A stretch of 64,000 bases of DNA, from NCBI RefSeq assembly GCF_014696135.1, contig NZ_JACJPP010000007.1, positions 372,001 to 436,000 of the forward strand, given 5' to 3'. This document shows positions 17,964 through 26,155 of the stretch, piece by piece. Position 1 is the stretch's first letter. Each line of letters starts with the position of its first letter. The notes below the pieces were generated by a model, which was given only the letters and a program-made list of their open reading frames with translations, had not been told where the DNA came from and searched no databases. Source of the DNA: Nodosilinea sp. FACHB-141 (GTDB lineage: Bacteria > Cyanobacteriota > Cyanobacteriia > Phormidesmidales > Phormidesmidaceae). Position numbers and translations under genes: made by a program.

Positions 17964-18788
17964 ATGCTAGAGCCACTTCGGACTGATTTTGCGCGACGTT
18001 GGCCAAAATTAACCTGGAAGCTGGGTTACTGGTTTTTTAGCCCCAAAAAAGTCACCCCGGTTCTGTTGGTGGTTATCGCAGTAGTTTTAGTTACCAGTGA
18101 GCCTGAATACAGTTGGCGTATGGCTGTGGCAGGTTTGGCGTTACTGGTCGCCTATGGGGTGGTGATGTCGCCGCTATTTTCAATCCCAGCAACGGCGCTG
18201 CTGTCGAGTTGTGTGCCCCGAGACACTGGGGAGTCAGCCGATGCCATTGTGGTGCTGGCCCGGAACGGCCGCATTCAAGGCGATCGCTACAATACAGCGG
18301 TCGATATGTTGGCCGAGGGGCGATCGCCCAATCTTTTGATTATGGGCCTCTCCCAGGGAGTCACTGTGCTTAAAGCCCTCGATCAGCGCCACCTGTCGCC
18401 CAACCTCATGCTCAGCGCCGTCTGCGTCAAAACCACCAAGCAAGAGGCAGAGTCAGCCGCCGTCGCCCTTGGCGCTAGGGGGTTGAAGCGGGTTATTTTA
18501 ATCACCGATACTCCCCACATGCTGCGGGCTTGGTTGACGTTCAAGGGGCTGGGGTTTGCCGTCGTCCCTCACATTGAGCCGTTGCCCGTTGGGGTGGCTG
18601 GTCGTGAGCGATCGCTGCTAGCCATTCGCGAATATCTAGGCCTGGTTAGCTATGCTGGCCTGGGGCGTTTTCAAAGGAAGTCACCCATTACCCTGCCCCA
18701 AGTGGCCGGGGCAATGGCCGACGACTTATCTGCCGATCGCCGCTTTATGACCGCTGAGCAAATTCGGCAAACGTTTAGACTCAGCTGA
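17964..18788 (+). CDS. YdcF/SanA-like DUF218 membrane protein
   Basis: 274 residues from the ATG at 17964, which has AGGA at 17953-17956. An N-terminal basic segment is followed by two membrane helices (about residues 30-45 and 52-75: VTPVLLVVIAVVLV, MAVAGLALLVAYGVV). A DUF218 fold then begins with ADAIVVLARNGRIQGDRYNTA and contains a TKQEAESAAV stretch and VILITDTPHMLRA, the usual DUF218 landmarks. Family members (ElyC, SanA) affect envelope integrity; the biochemical activity is not established. A longer frame begins at 17853 but lacks a convincing start. Confidence 0.82.
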   Translation: MLEPLRTDFARRWPKLTWKLGYWFFSPKKVTPVLLVVIAVVLVTSEPEYSWRMAVAGLALLVAYGVVMSPLFSIPATALLSSCVPRDTGESADAIVVLARNGRIQGDRYNTAVDMLAEGRSPNLLIMGLSQGVTVLKALDQRHLSPNLMLSAVCVKTTKQEAESAAVALGARGLKRVILITDTPHMLRAWLTFKGLGFAVVPHIEPLPVGVAGRERSLLAIREYLGLVSYAGLGRFQRKSPITLPQVAGAMADDLSADRRFMTAEQIRQTFRLS

Positions 18789-18814
18789 AATTTTAAGGAA
18801 AAGGGTGGAGCCCG

Positions 18815-19603
18815 ATGACCATTTCGCTAACTCAGGTTGATGCCTTTACCGACGCTGCCTTTGGCGGTAACCCCGCGGCAGTGTGCGCCTTACCCGAGGC
18901 CCGCCCCGATCGCTGGATGCAGCAGGTGGCCCAAGAGATGAACCTCTCAGAAACCGCCTTTTTCTACCCCGAGGGCGACGGCTACCGGCTGCGCTGGTTT
19001 ACCCCCACCGTAGAGGTCGACCTGTGCGGCCATGCTACCCTGGCCACCTGCCACGTGCTGTGGAGCGAGGGTCACCTGAGCAACGAACAGCCCGCTATGT
19101 TCCATACCCGCAGCGGTGTGCTCACGGCCCGCCGCCTCGGCGATTGGATTGAGCTCAACTTTCCAGCTAACCCGTCTCACCCCATCGCTGAACCTGACGG
19201 TTTAGCAGAGGCTCTAGGCGCAACCCCCCAAGCCGTCGTAGAAAATTCCCTAGGCTATCTAGTCGAGCTAGAGTCGGCGGCGGTGGTGCGCGATCTGAGA
19301 CCCGACTTTGTCGCCCTCGGGCAATTCCCCGTTCACGGCGTGATTGTCACCAGCCGGGGCGAAGCGCCCTACGATTTTGTCTCTCGGTTTTTTGCCCCTG
19401 CCCTCGGCATCAATGAAGACCCAGTCACCGGGGCAGCCCACTGCTGCCTCGGCCCCTACTGGCGCGAAAAACTGGGCAAAACCACTTTTCTCGCCCACCA
19501 GTCATCGACCCGAGGTGGCATAGTCAAAGTGCAGGATGAGGGCGATCGCATTCGCCTCAGCGGTCAGGCTATCACCGTCTTTAAAGGAGATTTGCTCCAC
19601 TGA
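18815..19603 (+). CDS. PhzF family epimerase/isomerase
   Basis: 262 residues, matching the PhzF/diaminopimelate-epimerase-like fold with two similar halves. Signature segments are VDAFTDAAFGGNPAAVC, ETAFFYP, WFTPTVEVDLCGHATLATCHVL and a C-terminal NEDPVTGAAHCCLGPYW. The active-site acid of PhzF is the Glu in SETAFF. The reaction in cyanobacteria is unknown and does not imply phenazine synthesis. GTGGAG lies a few nt before the ATG. The stop overlaps the start of the GNAT gene by 1 nt, so the two are translationally coupled. Confidence 0.9.
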   Translation: MTISLTQVDAFTDAAFGGNPAAVCALPEARPDRWMQQVAQEMNLSETAFFYPEGDGYRLRWFTPTVEVDLCGHATLATCHVLWSEGHLSNEQPAMFHTRSGVLTARRLGDWIELNFPANPSHPIAEPDGLAEALGATPQAVVENSLGYLVELESAAVVRDLRPDFVALGQFPVHGVIVTSRGEAPYDFVSRFFAPALGINEDPVTGAAHCCLGPYWREKLGKTTFLAHQSSTRGGIVKVQDEGDRIRLSGQAITVFKGDLLH

Positions 19604-20163
19604 TGCAGATCGAGGTCACCACCTGGTATTTGGAAATGCTCGACCCGGCCCAGTTGCGGCCCAAGCTCAGCGAGCATCCCCATCTGGAGATTCGCCAGGC
19701 CGAGGTGCCCTGCCCAGAGTTGAGCCGGTTCCTCTATGCCAGCGTGGGCGGCCAGTGGTACTGGTGCGATCGCCTCCCCTGGAGCCGCGATCGCTGGCTC
19801 ACCTACCTCAACCGCCCCCAGGTCGAAACCTGGATAGCCTACATCTCGGGTACCCCAGCGGGCTATATCGAGCTAGAAGAACACCCCCAAGGCGACGTCG
19901 AAATCACCTGCTTTGGTCTGCTGCCCCAGTTTATTGGCCAGGGCATTGGAGGCCATCTGCTCACGGTGGGCATACAGCGCGCCTGGAACTGGGGAGCCAA
20001 CCGCGTATGGGTACATACCTGTAGCCTCGATGGCCCCTTCGCCTACAAAAACTACGAGTCACGTGGGTTCACCCGCTACGACACCAAAGTCGCGATCGAA
20101 GATCTGCCGGATAGCCCCCCCGGCCCTTGGCCAAACAGCAACATCTCGCTCCCTGCCTCCTGA
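19603..20163 (+). CDS. GNAT family N-acetyltransferase
   Basis: 186 residues. The acetyl-CoA-binding motif A reads QFIGQGIGGHLLTVGI (about residues 103-118), following the beta-4 strand EITCFGLLP. The segment HTCSLDGPFAYKNYESRGF corresponds to the GNAT motif B region. It is probably cytoplasmic and acetylates a small molecule or protein amine. Translational coupling (ATGA overlap) with the PhzF gene suggests the two act in one pathway, possibly amino-acid or antimicrobial-compound modification; this is inference. Confidence 0.87.
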   Translation: MQIEVTTWYLEMLDPAQLRPKLSEHPHLEIRQAEVPCPELSRFLYASVGGQWYWCDRLPWSRDRWLTYLNRPQVETWIAYISGTPAGYIELEEHPQGDVEITCFGLLPQFIGQGIGGHLLTVGIQRAWNWGANRVWVHTCSLDGPFAYKNYESRGFTRYDTKVAIEDLPDSPPGPWPNSNISLPAS

Positions 20164-20296
20164 GCGCTACTTCATCGCTTTCTCAGGACGTTGTGCGTTG
20201 ACGCTCATCGAACAGCATTGTGCTGAGTTGCGCCTTAGGAATGCAGTCCACGCAAATTGTCAACGATCAGAAGCTCCTTGACAAAGCAAGATTCTT

Positions 20297-20596
20297 TTAA
20301 TGACGTAGCTTTGGCGCAGGCCGACCGCTCTTTAAAGCGCCCGGCATCACCAGCTTTAGCGGAGCGAGATAATATTTTGGGGACGGCTGATGACTATATA
20401 TCGAGAATCTTCTGCTGCTGGTCAAGAAATACCTCAGGTCTTTGCCATAGCCTCGCTGCTCAATCAGCCTCTCTAGGTCTAATCCATAGGCAGCCAAAAA
20501 TAATTTCCCTAGCTGGTGGCTGCCTACCCAAGGTGAACCCGTGCGCTCTAACTCAGCCACAAAAAGATCGTCGATGGCCTCCAACACCTGATTCAT
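20297..20596 (-). CDS. Small protein with a LOTUS/OST-HTH-like winged helix
   Basis: 99 residues from the ATG at 20596 (111 from the ATG at 20632; neither has a clear ribosome-binding site). The central part reads SPWVGSHQLGKLFLAAYGLD, then LIEQRGYGKDLRYFLTSSRR, then FSIYSHQPSPKYYLAPL. This follows the LOTUS (OST-HTH) pattern: a W/G start, helix, GY-L repeat, then a beta wing ending in an F-x-I strand. LOTUS domains bind RNA or Vasa-type helicases. The assignment is by eye and needs a profile search. The gene is isolated in about 780 nt with no other convincing gene. Confidence 0.55.
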   Translation of the reverse strand: MNQVLEAIDDLFVAELERTGSPWVGSHQLGKLFLAAYGLDLERLIEQRGYGKDLRYFLTSSRRFSIYSHQPSPKYYLAPLKLVMPGALKSGRPAPKLRH

Positions 20597-20632
20597 GGAA
20601 GAAAACGTTGACAAACTTTGCTGAGATACCAT

Positions 20633-20944
20633 AGTTGCTCAACTGCCTGTAGCGACAAATAATCATCTCCGTAACTACAGACTTGCTTAGTGCTATTTCA
20701 TACCTGAATTTGTGCGGGTTTCCCTACGGCGAGGGCAGAATCATGGCGGCAATCTTCACTGTCCTGCGTTCCTCACAGCATTCGTCCAGATAACGCTTGG
20801 TGTTGTTTAGATCACAGTGCCAGAAAATCCCCTGCTCCTACACCAAGTAAAGCCCTTGGGTTTGAACAGCCCAAAATGAATGGATTTAGGCCCATCGGGC
20901 GTTTTCGATTTTTGCTCTTGTACTCTCGCTCTTTTGCTATGGCG
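20633..20944. other. Intergenic stretch with a startless minus-strand open frame
   Basis: Between the small LOTUS-like gene and the TetR fusion gene. On the minus strand 20727-20837 is open with protein-like composition (EQGIFWHCDLNNTKRYL, then DECCEERRTVKIAAMILPSP) between a TAG at 20838-20840 and a TAG at 20724-20726, but it has no early start codon. It could be a remnant of a lost gene. No tRNA or clear hairpin was seen. Confidence 0.3.
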
Positions 20945-22249
20945 CTAGTCTTTGGCCCCAGCGCTAGTCTCACCAGGCTTGTCGAGAGTAGCTGAGGCTG
21001 AACCAGATTGTTGATCGAGGCGCAAGGCCTGGGCTAAGGCCGATCGCGCCTGGGCTTTTTGTACCAGCGGGTCGAGTTGCTCTACCGATAGCCCACTCAA
21101 CAGACTCAGTTCCTGGCGGTTCAGCCCCCTCAGCAGCATCTCAACACACCAGGTGGCACGGGCCTGCTCAACGCCAATTGGTTCGCCAGTAGGCGACATA
21201 ATGCCGGTTGTTACCTCGGCCCATAGCTGCCGCACTCTTAAGGGCGTAATCGGCTGATCGTCTGGCCCCAAAAACATGGCCGATGAAGCATCATTGCGGC
21301 TTTTGAGCCAGCGGGTGAGCGGGTTTTTGGTGTAGGTGCCGTAGCGCCGACCCATGATCCACTGATTGAGGGGCACCTGGCGATGCTGAGGGCCAACAAG
21401 CAAAATGTGCTGGCTGCTGTCGTAGAGGGCGCTAGCGCGGCTGAGCAGCGGCACCTCTGCTGCCGCTACCCCGGCCCCCAGCAGTACGTAGATCAAGGCA
21501 TGGGTCTGGTTGCCAGCCTTGCGGGCCGCTTGCATAATCTCATGGACTAATGGGGCGGGTAGGTCGCTCCAGCTCTCTGTGTTGGCGGGAGTAAGGCTAA
21601 GCTGGGCTGGGCTAATAGCGGCCACATCGGTCGGGGGGCGCAAGCTGAGCAGCCAACTGACGACACTATCGATAAAAGCGCTCCGGCTGGACCACAGACT
21701 GTGAAATTCTGCGCTGCCTTCACCGGCTCCACTGGTGGTGCCGTCGATCGCGGCATAGCCCAGCAGCAGCGCCATCACTAACCCTGCTACTTCCTCAGGG
21801 GGGAGGCCGACGGCTTCCCCTGGGGCCAGATGCGCCTCCAGGTACTCAGCAATGAAGTTGCGAATGGTTTGTAGGCCCCGCCCCATGGCCTGGCTATTGT
21901 CTGCAGAAAACTGTCCGGCTTCACCAACTACCGATCGCACCAGCTCGGAGAGCTGATCGAGGGTGGCCAAGCACTGGCCCAGAAACTCCCTCAAGGCCTG
22001 GTCGATGGGAGCTTGGGCTAGAGCTGCCAGATCAAAGCCGTGGTCTGGGCCAGACAACACCTCAGCCTCAGTCATGACCGCTGCAAGCAAGCTGTGCTTG
22101 CTACCAAACTGGCGGAACAGCGTGACCTCGTTAACCCCCGCCAAATCAGCCACCTGCCGAGTGGTAGTAGCGCTTACTCCCTGGCTAGAAAATAGCTGAA
22201 ATGCCGCATCTACTAGACGCTGTCGAGCTGATTTGCGCTGATCTGCCAT
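20945..22249 (-). CDS. TetR regulator fused to a degenerate tyrosine-recombinase-like domain
   Basis: 434 residues, about twice a normal TetR. Residues ~5-55 are a TetR helix-turn-helix (ARQRLVDAAFQLFSSQGVSA, GVNEVTLFRQFGSKHSLLA) followed by a regulator-type helical domain to about 205. Residues ~225-410 resemble a phage-integrase catalytic fold (IYVLLGAGVAAAEVPLLSRA, HRQVPLNQWI, PITPLRVRQLWAEV, ARATWCVEMLLRG). The usual Arg after GTGL is Ala, the H-x-x-R His is replaced by Glu, and no C-terminal Tyr nucleophile is seen, so recombination is not expected. It is divergent from a desaturase gene and probably regulates it. The integrase similarity is my own reading. Confidence 0.8.
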   Translation of the reverse strand: MADQRKSARQRLVDAAFQLFSSQGVSATTTRQVADLAGVNEVTLFRQFGSKHSLLAAVMTEAEVLSGPDHGFDLAALAQAPIDQALREFLGQCLATLDQLSELVRSVVGEAGQFSADNSQAMGRGLQTIRNFIAEYLEAHLAPGEAVGLPPEEVAGLVMALLLGYAAIDGTTSGAGEGSAEFHSLWSSRSAFIDSVVSWLLSLRPPTDVAAISPAQLSLTPANTESWSDLPAPLVHEIMQAARKAGNQTHALIYVLLGAGVAAAEVPLLSRASALYDSSQHILLVGPQHRQVPLNQWIMGRRYGTYTKNPLTRWLKSRNDASSAMFLGPDDQPITPLRVRQLWAEVTTGIMSPTGEPIGVEQARATWCVEMLLRGLNRQELSLLSGLSVEQLDPLVQKAQARSALAQALRLDQQSGSASATLDKPGETSAGAKD

Positions 22250-22260
22250 GGCAAAAAGAA

Positions 22261-22323
22261 AGCAACACTTGCATTTTACCAGAGAAGTTTGTTAGGATTA
22301 ATTTGCAAGCGACACTTGCAAAA
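22261..22323. promoter_or_regulatory. Predicted operator between TetR-fusion gene and desaturase
   Basis: A perfect inverted repeat TTTGCAAG (22302-22309) / CTTGCAAA (22315-22322) with a 5-nt spacer. A partial copy, GCAACACTTGCA at 22262-22273, repeats the right half in direct orientation (compare GCGACACTTGCA at 22309-22320). Placement in the divergent promoter region suggests the TetR fusion binds here to control both genes. Confidence 0.6.
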
Positions 22324-22432
22324 GACTCCAGCCGGTCCCTCAGGGGTGCAAAGGAGGCGGGCAAGGACTTCCCTTCGGTCGGACTAACAGACTGGTCGAG
22401 GGTTTAACCCTAAAAGAAGAAAAGGACGTGCT

Positions 22433-23290
22433 ATGACAACACTACTGAAACCAGCCCCAGAGAAACGGGAAATCAAAGGCCTAGATTGGACATTGGTCGG
22501 CTTTTTAACCGCCATTCACGGCGTTGCCCTGCTAGCCCCGTGGTTCTTTTCGTGGTCGGCCTTGGGGGTGATGGTGGCGCTGCACTGGCTGTTTGGCAGC
22601 ATCGGCATTTGTTTGGGCTATCACCGACTGCTCACCCACCGCAGCTTGCAGGTGCCCCAGTGGTTAGAGTACGTCATTGCCACCATTGGTGCGATGGCGC
22701 TTCAGGGGGGCCCGATCTTTTGGGTGGCAGGGCATCGTCAGCACCACCTCTACACCGAGGATGCTGAAAAGGATCCCTATGCCGCCAGTCGGGGGTTTTG
22801 GTGGAGCCACATGTTGTGGATGGTGTACCGCAATCCGGCAGTCTTTAATGGCCAGATTTACCGTCGCTATGCTCCAGATATTGCCCGTGACCCTTACTAC
22901 CGCTGGCTCGATCGCAACTTTCTACTGCTGCAAGTGCCGGTTGCGATCGCCCTCTTTGCCCTCGGCGGCTGGTCCTTTGTAATCTATGGTGGCTTTCTGC
23001 GAATTGCGTTGCTGTGGCACTCGACCTGGCTGATCAACTCGGCAACCCACATGTGGGGCAAGCGACGCTTTCATATTGAAGACAACTCGGGCAATCTGTG
23101 GTGGACAGCGCTGCTCACCTACGGCGAAGGCTGGCACAATAACCACCACGCGTTTCCTAACGTGGCCCCGGCTGGCTGGCGCTGGTGGGAAGTCGATGTC
23201 ACCTGGTACGCCATTCTGTTGCTAGAAAAACTGGGTTTGGCCCGACGGGTAGTGCGGCCTCCAGTGGAAGCTATGGCTCAAGCGCGGTGA
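22433..23290 (+). CDS. desC: Fatty acid desaturase, acyl-lipid delta-9 (DesC-like)
   Basis: 285 residues. The three histidine boxes that hold the di-iron centre are intact: HRLLTHRS (near 64), HRQHH (near 103) and HNNHH (near 237). Four membrane helices are visible (for example LVGFLTAIHGVALLAPWFF and WSALGVMVALHWLF). The family introduces the first double bond at C9 of lipid-bound acyl chains in membranes, using ferredoxin, and is usually cold-regulated. RBS-like AAAGGACG precedes the ATG. A divergent TetR-fusion regulator and an inverted repeat suggest local repression. The delta-9 assignment rests on overall similarity; other positions are not excluded. Confidence 0.88.
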   Translation: MTTLLKPAPEKREIKGLDWTLVGFLTAIHGVALLAPWFFSWSALGVMVALHWLFGSIGICLGYHRLLTHRSLQVPQWLEYVIATIGAMALQGGPIFWVAGHRQHHLYTEDAEKDPYAASRGFWWSHMLWMVYRNPAVFNGQIYRRYAPDIARDPYYRWLDRNFLLLQVPVAIALFALGGWSFVIYGGFLRIALLWHSTWLINSATHMWGKRRFHIEDNSGNLWWTALLTYGEGWHNNHHAFPNVAPAGWRWWEVDVTWYAILLLEKLGLARRVVRPPVEAMAQAR

Positions 23291-23323
23291 TACGTGAGGA
23301 GCTGTAGCTGTCTCCAGCAATCT

Positions 23324-23343
23324 CTAGGCTGAGCAGAGCCTAG
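23324..23343. terminator. Hairpin between desaturase and ferredoxin genes
   Basis: CTAGGCT (23324-23330) and AGCCTAG (23337-23343) form a stem, extended outward by CAATC and GATTG. It lies between two convergent genes and may end both transcripts. No strong T-run follows. Confidence 0.4.
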
Positions 23344-23345
23344 GC

Positions 23346-23651
23346 TTAGGGATTGCTCAGATTATCAGGGGGATGGAAGCGAGGGTGGAGGCGATCGCGC
23401 ACCAGTTCCCCCCTCCCCAAATGCTCTTCGACAATTCGCGGCACATCCCCAGGGGTGACCCGGCAGTACCAGGTATTGCCGGGCATCACTTTAACCGTAG
23501 GCCCAGCGCTACATTGGCCCATGCAGTCGCTCTCGGTCACTAAAATGTTGGGGCTCTGGTGCTGCTGAAATGCCGCTAGTACCGCCGCCGAACCGCCGCG
23601 ATCGCACGAGCGATGCCGACACACCTGCACTAGCCAACGCTTAGAAACCAC
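23346..23651 (-). CDS. Thioredoxin-like [2Fe-2S] ferredoxin domain protein
   Basis: 101 residues. The four cluster ligands are Cys11 and Cys16 (VCRHRSC) and Cys43 and Cys47 (SDCMGQCSAGPTV), the spacing of thioredoxin-like 2Fe-2S ferredoxins (NuoE/HoxE and CbiW-like). The segment TVKVMPGNTWYCRVTPGDVPRIVEEHL is the usual C-terminal strand-helix unit. It likely transfers single electrons in the cytoplasm. Whether it serves the nearby desaturase is not known: the genes are convergent and cyanobacterial desaturases normally use plant-type ferredoxin. Confidence 0.85.
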   Translation of the reverse strand: MVSKRWLVQVCRHRSCDRGGSAAVLAAFQQHQSPNILVTESDCMGQCSAGPTVKVMPGNTWYCRVTPGDVPRIVEEHLGRGELVRDRLHPRFHPPDNLSNP

Positions 23652-23748
23652 AGATCGATATCCCTCTCAATGGGTGTCTTGTCGTGAAGCAGTTGTCCTT
23701 ATATCCACAATGCCCCTGGGATGACTCTCACACCCTACGACAAGCGGG

Positions 23749-24066
23749 TTAGAGGCTGGTCTTTGAGCAGGGTCCGTAGGCGGCTAACAGTTCGTTCACC
23801 CAGAGCGCATCGATCGCACCCTGAAGCTGCCGCTGCTGCTGGCGGAGCGTCTGGGGACTGAGACAGGGCTGCAAGCACGCCACTAGCTCATCGGCTTCGT
23901 CAATCAAAAAGTTGAGCAACGGCTCTGCTTCAGCCTGCTGCAAAATCTCACCCATGCGCTCTGCGGCGGCCTGATCAAGGGTAGGGAGCAGCGCTAGCTG
24001 GCAATATTCATAGACCGTGGGGCGGTAGGCTAGGGCGCTACTGAGCCATTCGTCAGAGTCTGACAT
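23749..24066 (-). CDS. Protein of unknown function (all-helical)
   Basis: 105 residues, predicted largely helical and acidic, with no membrane segment or recognisable motif. Landmarks are YRPTVYEYCQLALLPTLDQA and EPLLNFLIDEADELVACLQP. The start ATG at 24066 has GGAG a few nt upstream on the minus strand. It lies in the same direction as the ferredoxin gene, about 100 nt upstream of it, so the two could be co-transcribed. I do not recognise the family. Confidence 0.65.
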   Translation of the reverse strand: MSDSDEWLSSALAYRPTVYEYCQLALLPTLDQAAAERMGEILQQAEAEPLLNFLIDEADELVACLQPCLSPQTLRQQQRQLQGAIDALWVNELLAAYGPCSKTSL

Positions 24067-24300
24067 GGAGGTCTCCTACAGCCATTAACCCAAGCCAATT
24101 AGGCTCAGGGTTTGATCGAACAACACAGCAATGGGTTACTGTACGGCAACCCGCAAACCAACCAACGGCCCATGACGATACCCAGACCAAGGTTGGTTCC
24201 TTGAGGGTTAAGTGTACCCAGCTGCACCGCCGTGACAAGGGTTTTGGTGAAGTTTATGCCCCGGGAGGCAGATCTTGTTAAAGGAATGACGAAGCTTAAC

Positions 24301-24996
24301 CTAGGTGGCTACTAGCGATCGCACCAACCCCTCAAACAGCGGCAGCCCATCTACCCCGCCCAGCACCGCATCGGCAGCCCGCTCGGGGTGGGGCATCAGG
24401 CCCAGCACGTTGCCCTGTCGGTTACAAATACCCGCAATGTTACCTAGAGAGCCGTTGAGGTTGGATTCCTCATCCACAGACCCATCGATGCCGCTGTACC
24501 GAAACACGATTTGCTTATTGGCCTCTAGCTCGGCTAGGGTAGCCTCGTCGGCGTAGTAGCAGCCCTCACCATGGGCTATAGGCAGGGTGATCACCTGACC
24601 CGTGGAATAATTAGATGTCCACAGCAGGTCGGTGCGCTCGACTTTGAGGGGCACGCGATCGCAGATGAACCGCATATCTCGGTTGCGCACCAGCGCTCCC
24701 GGCAGCAGCCCAACCTCGGTCAAGATTTGGAACCCGTTGCAAATGCCCAGTACCGGCTTGCCTGCCTTGGCGTGCTCTACCGTAGCCTGCATGGCGGGCG
24801 AAAAGCGGGCGATCGCTCCACACCGCAGATAATCCCCATAGCTAAAGCCCCCAGGCACCACCACGATATCCACATCGCTCAGGTCGCTGTCTTCATGCCA
24901 GACCATACGGGTGGGCTGCCCAAGAATGTCGCGAGTGACGTAGGCCACGTCGCGATCACAGTTGGCCCCAGGGAAAACGATGACGGCGAATTTCAT
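24301..24996 (-). CDS. purQ: Phosphoribosylformylglycinamidine synthase, glutaminase subunit
   Basis: 231 residues from ATG at 24996. It is the class I glutamine amidotransferase that feeds ammonia to PurL in step four of purine synthesis, in a complex with PurS. Start [14 protein letters not shown], oxyanion segment [13 protein letters not shown], nucleophile Cys in [11 protein letters not shown] and the His-Glu pair in PHPERAAD are all present. A longer frame from 25077 would translate the hairpin repeat and is rejected. purS lies upstream in the same direction, separated by that repeat. Confidence 0.95.
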   Translation of the reverse strand: MKFAVIVFPGANCDRDVAYVTRDILGQPTRMVWHEDSDLSDVDIVVVPGGFSYGDYLRCGAIARFSPAMQATVEHAKAGKPVLGICNGFQILTEVGLLPGALVRNRDMRFICDRVPLKVERTDLLWTSNYSTGQVITLPIAHGEGCYYADEATLAELEANKQIVFRYSGIDGSVDEESNLNGSLGNIAGICNRQGNVLGLMPHPERAADAVLGGVDGLPLFEGLVRSLVAT

Positions 24997-25035
24997 GGAG
25001 AAGGGAGAGGTAAGGGGGAAGTTTTGAATTTTGAA

Positions 25036-25083
25036 TTTTGAGTGTTGAATGAGTTGCCTGAACTCAAAACTAAACACTCAAAA
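25036..25083. repeat. TTTTGAGTT-type hairpin repeat, copy 2
   Basis: TTTTGAGTGTT (25036-25046) pairs with AACACTCAAAA (25073-25083), with GAGTT (25051-25055) and AACTC (25061-25065) as an inner stem. Repeated TTTTGAAT units precede it. It sits between purS and purQ and may affect the balance of their expression or mRNA stability. Confidence 0.7.
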
Positions 25084-25093
25084 CTCAAAGCTT

Positions 25094-25357
25094 TTACGCT
25101 GTCGCTAGGGTTTGCAGCTCAAAACGGTAGTTTTCAATCACCGGGTTAGCCAAGAGCTGATCGCACATGCGATCGAGTTGCTGGCTGGCAGCGGCTTCAT
25201 TTTCAGCATCGAGGGTGAGCTCAATGTATTTGCCAATGCGAATCGGGCCGACGTTGTCGTAGCCCATGTGGGCCAGTCCAGACTGCACTGCGGTGCCCGC
25301 CGGGTCGAGCACCGAGGGGCGCAGGGTGACATAGATGCGAGCGCTGTAGTGGGGCAA
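25094..25357 (-). CDS. purS: Phosphoribosylformylglycinamidine synthase subunit PurS
   Basis: 87 residues from a TTG at 25357, which has GGAG 6 nt upstream; this gives the normal PurS length. An ATG at 25405 would add 16 residues not typical of the family. Signature text is ARIYVTLRPSVLDPAGTAVQ, followed by GLAHMGYDNVGPIRIGKYIEL. PurS is a small bridging subunit of the PurLQS complex. The gene is divergent from zur, 98 nt between the proposed start and the zur ATG. Confidence 0.92.
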   Translation of the reverse strand: MPHYSARIYVTLRPSVLDPAGTAVQSGLAHMGYDNVGPIRIGKYIELTLDAENEAAASQQLDRMCDQLLANPVIENYRFELQTLATA

Positions 25358-25412
25358 GGCTGACTCCGGTGGCGGGGAAAATCCACAATAGTTTGTACCC
25401 CTCATCCTACCG

Positions 25413-25428
25413 TATCAACCGATTGATA
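25413..25428. promoter_or_regulatory. Palindrome in the purS-zur intergenic region
   Basis: TATCAA (25413-25418) and TTGATA (25423-25428) around CCGA form a perfect 16-nt palindrome, 27 nt upstream of the Fur-family ATG. Cyanobacterial Zur boxes are AT-rich palindromes containing TGATA-like half-sites, so autoregulation is plausible, but the fit to the known consensus is only partial. Confidence 0.45.
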
Positions 25429-25455
25429 AAATTGAGTCAGTACAAGTGAGCCAGC

Positions 25456-25863
25456 ATGGTACGACGCACCCGCAGCCAAGAGAAAGTTTTGACCGTTCTA
25501 AAGGGTTTGAGTAAGCCAATTTCGGCCCAAGCTCTCTACGTCGAAATGCGGCAGGACGGCAACACCACAGGGCTTGCCACGGTCTACCGAGCGCTGGATG
25601 CTCTCAAGCTGGAGGGGGCAGTGCAGATGCGCACCCTGCCCTCGGGCGAAGCGCTCTACAGCCTGCCCCAAGAAGACCGCCACCACCTCACCTGCCTTCA
25701 GTGCGGCAACACTATCGCCATTGACCAGTGCCCCGTCCACGACCTGGAAAAACAGCTGCACAAGGCCCACGAATTCAAAATCTTCTACCACACCCTGGAA
25801 TTCTTCGGCCTCTGTCCCCGCTGCCAGGGCAGTCTGTCCAGCGCCGAAGCTTCAGTTTCTTAA
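25456..25863 (+). CDS. zur: Fur family regulator, Zur/FurB type
   Basis: 135 residues. Winged helix about 1-80 (RSQEKVLTVLKGLSKPISAQ, GLATVYRALDALKLEGAVQM), then the dimerisation domain with HHLTCLQCG and LCPRCQ, the two CxxC pairs of the structural zinc site. The text closely follows cyanobacterial FurB/Zur, the zinc-sensing repressor of zinc uptake genes, rather than iron Fur. A palindrome stands in its promoter. No zinc transporter gene is adjacent. Confidence 0.88.
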   Translation: MVRRTRSQEKVLTVLKGLSKPISAQALYVEMRQDGNTTGLATVYRALDALKLEGAVQMRTLPSGEALYSLPQEDRHHLTCLQCGNTIAIDQCPVHDLEKQLHKAHEFKIFYHTLEFFGLCPRCQGSLSSAEASVS

Positions 25864-26155
25864 AGTTCAAGGCTACGGATTGGACTCCTGTTGCCATCGG
25901 TAAACCCGCCTGCGTCAATGGGGCAATAGATGACTCCCTAGGGCAAACCAACTAAACGTTCTGCCTTGTAAGTAGGGACGGCACCGATCGGTAGATAGTG
26001 CCGGCGAGGGGGGCGATCGCAACTACTACCGATGATTGATGGCGAAGCCAGCCAAGAGAACAATAATCAAAGCTTGAAGGCAGCGGCTATGCGGATTTAC
26101 TCTACTCCAGTCCAATGCCGGTAGCTCAGTCCTTGTGCTCCTAGGCCGCTTATCC

